NCBI RefSeq assembly: GCF_015291625.1 | Contig: NZ_CP030047.1 | Span: 496,001 to 560,000 of the forward strand | DNA: 64,000 nucleotides | DNA from: Bradyrhizobium sp. CCBAU 53421 | GTDB lineage: Bacteria; Pseudomonadota; Alphaproteobacteria; Rhizobiales; Xanthobacteraceae | Direction of reading: 5' to 3' | Shown here: piece after piece, positions 61,418 to 64,000 of the stretch | Position numbering within the stretch: the first letter of the stretch is position 1 | Layout of the letters: each line of letters opens with the position of its first letter | Notes under the pieces: generated by a model | The model's input: the letters and a program-made list of their open reading frames with translations, nothing else | What the model was told of the DNA's origin: nothing | The model's database searches: none | Made by a program: the position numbers and the translations under genes

Positions 61418-61520
61418 GTCATCGCCCGGCCTCGACCGGGCGATCCAGTACGCCGCGGCCCCTCGGCTCAAGCACTGCTGCCTCTGGAATACTGGATCAC
61501 CCGCCTGCGCGGGTGATGAC
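61418..61520. repeat. Palindromic intergenic repeat
   Basis: GTCATCGCCCGGC at the left and GCGCGGGTGATGAC at the right, plus GATCCAGTA.../TACTGGATC, give an imperfect inverted element. It lies in the 343-bp gap (61353-61695) between the convergent PPOX and RND genes. Nothing else was recognised in that gap. Confidence 0.65.
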
Positions 61521-61695
61521 GCCGAGCAAGGTTGAGGCGTCTGCACGATTTCGGAATAATGGAATCGTACCCCTGAGTTGCCCGACGTGTCAAGCTGTCG
61601 GGCCGCCGGCAAGCCGCTCGGCTCCTTTGCATGGGGTTGTTTTCGAAAATTTGGTGGGCGCCCCTTCATCGGCCGCTAACACGGCGCGCCTCGGT

Positions 61696-64000
61696 TCACT
61701 CCGCCGCAGGCGAGATCATGTTCGGCGGGCCGGGCTTCTTGGCCTTGCCGGCCTCGGGCTCGCTCGGGGTGAGCTCATGGTCGGCATGCGAGACCACGAG
61801 CCGCTTGCCGAGGCGCCAGATCAGGCCGCCGATATCGTCCATCACCATGAACATCGCCGGCACGAACACCAGCGACAGCACGGTCGAGAAGATCAGGCCG
61901 CCGATCACCGCGAGCGCCATCGGCGAGCGGAATTCGCCGCCGGCACCGAACGCCAGTGCCGAGGGCATCATGCCGGCGGCCATCGCGATCGTGGTCATCA
62001 CGATCGGGCGGGCGCGCTTCATGCCGGCGTCGATCATGGCATCCTCGCGCGCCTTGCCGTCGCGGATCGCCTCCACCGCGAACTCCACCAGCATGATGGC
62101 GTTCTTGGTCACGATGCCCATCAGCATCAGGATGCCGATCCACACCGGCGTGGTGAGCTGCTTGCCGGTCAGGAGCAGCGCGCCGATCGCGCCGCCGATC
62201 GAGAGCGGCAGCGAGAACAGGATGGTGATCGGCTGCAGGAAGGTGCCGAACAGCAGCACCAGCACGGCATAGACCATCATCAGGCCGGCGGTGATCGCGG
62301 TGGCGAAGCCGTCGGACAGCTCGGCGAGGCTCTCGGCGTCGCCGGACGGGCTGACCTTGACGCCCTTCGGCAGGCTCTTCATGACCGGCAGATCGTAGAT
62401 CAGCTTGGTGGCGTCGCCGAGCGCGGCATTGCCGACCAGGTCGGCCGCGACGGTCGCCTGCCGCTCGCGGTCGTAGCGGTTGATGCTGGTCGGGCCCTGA
62501 TCGAGCTGGATGTCGGCGACGACGGAGAGCGGCACGCCACCGCGCTCGCCGCGCTGGCCGAGCGGCACGCGCAGCTGCTCCAGCATCTGCAGATCGCTGC
62601 GCGCATTGTCCTCGAGCTGAACGCGGATCGGCACCTGGCGGTCGCCGGCGTCGAACTTGGCCAGTGCCGGGCCGACGTCGCCGATGGTGGCGACGCGGAT
62701 GGTCTGCGACAGGCTTTCGGTCGATACGCCCAGCCGTGCCGCGAGCTCGGCGCGCGGACGGATGCGCAGCTCGGGCCGGTCGAGCGCGGTCTCCGAGATC
62801 ACGTTGGCGATGATCGGGATCCGCTTCATCTGCGTCGCCAGTTCGCTGGCGACGTTGTTGACGATGTTGCTGTCGGTGCCGGTGACGACCAGCGAGATGG
62901 CACGCAGGCCGTTCTCGTCGAGGAACCAGAACCTGATGTCGGGGACGTTGTCGAGCTCCTTGCCGATCGACAGCTCCAGCTCGCGCTGGGTGATCCTGCG
63001 GTCCGCCTTCGGCGTGTAGTTGATGATCAGCGCGGCGCGGCGCACTTCCTGAATGCCCGGCGGCACGCGGCCGCCGTCGACGAACACGCTGCGCACCTCG
63101 GGCCGCTTGCGCAGCCGCGCCACGATCTCCTCGGTGACCTTCTCGGTATAGGCAAGCTGCGAGCCGGGCGGCAGCTCCATCGCCAGCAGCGAGCGCGCGG
63201 TGTCCTGCGCCGGCAGGAAGCCCTGCGGCAGCAGTGTGATGCTCCAGATCGACGCGGCGAACACCGCAAAGCCGATCAGCACGGTGATATAATGGTGCTT
63301 CACCGACCAGGTGACGAGGCCGTGATAGGTGCGCAGGATGCGGCCGGGCGGCGGGTCGTCGTGGTCATGGTGCTTGAGGAAATAGGCGGCCAGCATCGGT
63401 GTCACGAAGCGCGCGGCGAGTAGCGAGAAGAACACCTGCACCGACACGGTGATGCCGAACTGCTTGAAGAACTGACCGGCGATCCCGGACATGAAGCTCG
63501 CCGGCGCGAAGATCGCGATGATGGTGAGCGAGATCGCGATCACCGCGAGGCCGATCTCGTCGGCGGCCTCGAGCGCGGCGCGGTAGGGCGTCTTGCCCAT
63601 CCGCATGTGGCGGACGATGTTCTCGATCTCGACGATGGCGTCATCGACGAGAATACCGGTCGACAGCGTGATGGCGAGGAACGAGACCAGGTTGAGCGAG
63701 AAGCCGAGCAGGTCCATCGCCCAGAACGCCGGGAAGATCGACAACGGCAGCGAGACCGCCGCGATGATGGTGGCGCGCATGTCGCGCAGGAACAGCAGCA
63801 CGATGATCACGGCGAGGATCGCGCCTTCGAACAGGGTCGAGATCGCGGCCTCGTAATTGCCCTTGGTGAACTCGACCGAGGTGTCGATCAGCTTGAGGTC
63901 GACGTCGGGATAGGCCACTTTCAGCGCGTCGATCCGCTTCTGCACCGCGGCCGCGACGACGACGTCGCTGGCGCCCTTGGAGCGCTTGATGCCGAGCGCC
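61696..64000 (-). CDS. RND efflux pump inner-membrane protein (AcrB/HAE-1 type; N-terminus outside window)
   Basis: At least 768 residues of an AcrB-type transporter, in frame up to the window end, where it reads ALGIKRSKGASDVVVAAAVQKRI, typical of the porter domain. About 290 N-terminal residues are missing. Visible parts: central transmembrane helices with the proton-relay GILVDDAIVEIEN (two Asp), the second periplasmic half, and helix 10 with Lys in GIVTKNAIMLVEF. The rest of the final helices is complete. The protein ends with a charged tail (HADHELTPSEPEAGKAKKPGP). It probably exports drugs or other small molecules with an adaptor encoded outside the window to the right (upstream on this strand). 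Confidence 0.93.
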   Translation of the reverse strand, partial: ALGIKRSKGASDVVVAAAVQKRIDALKVAYPDVDLKLIDTSVEFTKGNYEAAISTLFEGAILAVIIVLLFLRDMRATIIAAVSLPLSIFPAFWAMDLLGFSLNLVSFLAITLSTGILVDDAIVEIENIVRHMRMGKTPYRAALEAADEIGLAVIAISLTIIAIFAPASFMSGIAGQFFKQFGITVSVQVFFSLLAARFVTPMLAAYFLKHHDHDDPPPGRILRTYHGLVTWSVKHHYITVLIGFAVFAASIWSITLLPQGFLPAQDTARSLLAMELPPGSQLAYTEKVTEEIVARLRKRPEVRSVFVDGGRVPPGIQEVRRAALIINYTPKADRRITQRELELSIGKELDNVPDIRFWFLDENGLRAISLVVTGTDSNIVNNVASELATQMKRIPIIANVISETALDRPELRIRPRAELAARLGVSTESLSQTIRVATIGDVGPALAKFDAGDRQVPIRVQLEDNARSDLQMLEQLRVPLGQRGERGGVPLSVVADIQLDQGPTSINRYDRERQATVAADLVGNAALGDATKLIYDLPVMKSLPKGVKVSPSGDAESLAELSDGFATAITAGLMMVYAVLVLLFGTFLQPITILFSLPLSIGGAIGALLLTGKQLTTPVWIGILMLMGIVTKNAIMLVEFAVEAIRDGKAREDAMIDAGMKRARPIVMTTIAMAAGMMPSALAFGAGGEFRSPMALAVIGGLIFSTVLSLVFVPAMFMVMDDIGGLIWRLGKRLVVSHADHELTPSEPEAGKAKKPGPPNMISPAAE

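Noticed and set aside
1..64000. tRNA, rRNA, insertion sequence, integrase or prophage genes
   Set aside because: None could be recognised by reading; there are palindromic repeats but no transposase or integrase.

Overview
The window is about 64 kb of GC-rich chromosomal DNA. Gene content, codon bias and intergenic palindromic repeats fit a Bradyrhizobium-like alphaproteobacterium (Nitrobacteraceae/Bradyrhizobiaceae). This placement is an inference from gene families and repeats, not from a marker gene. No rRNA, tRNA, CRISPR array, prophage or insertion sequence was found. The genes read as a core or semi-core metabolic, signalling and transport region, and the DNA is almost fully coded.

Layout. 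0-7 kb: the end of a beta-lactamase-fold serine hydrolase, then an OmpR-type two-component system divergent from a four-gene translationally coupled operon (phospholipid N-methyltransferase-like, DedA-like, LpxH/PlcP-type metallophosphoesterase, GT4 glycosyltransferase) that looks like a membrane-lipid remodelling cassette. 6.7-14 kb: an operon of two PLP enzymes and a HAD hydrolase with a divergent LysR regulator, acetoacetyl-CoA synthetase and a GH3 glycosidase. 14-18 kb: small proteins, a LuxR/FixJ-type HTH protein with a degenerate kinase dimerisation domain, and two tandem Crp/Fnr paralogues. 18.5-26.7 kb: flagellin, the chemotaxis operon cheA-cheW-cheY-cheR-pilZ, an unknown 102-residue gene and a FixJ-like response regulator. 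27-29.5 kb: an IlvD/Edd dehydratase and an RraA-like protein. 29.7-36.1 kb: oligopeptidase B and a ferric-iron-type ABC transporter. 36-43 kb: a GIY-YIG protein between two repeat copies, a class V aminotransferase, an LssY-C protein, a thermonuclease, an uncharacterised possible terpene-cyclase-fold protein and a pseudo-caspase. 43-54 kb: a large repeat-containing autotransporter, an RND adaptor, an alpha/beta hydrolase, a multidomain class III cyclase, AsmA and a third Crp/Fnr protein. 54.5-64 kb: an AraC regulator divergent from a peptide-type ABC operon, a PPOX flavoprotein and the C-terminal two thirds of an RND pump.

The most interesting signal is a composite regulatory element: a CCGTA-N4-TACGG dyad followed at a fixed distance by TTAACG. 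It occurs with identical spacing in front of the LuxR-type gene at 15289, flagellin at 18586, cheA at 20563 and the unknown gene starting at 25908 on the minus strand. A degenerate version precedes the small gene starting at 16189. This links flagellin, chemotaxis and two uncharacterised proteins into one putative regulon, in which the LuxR-type protein may be the autoregulated controller.
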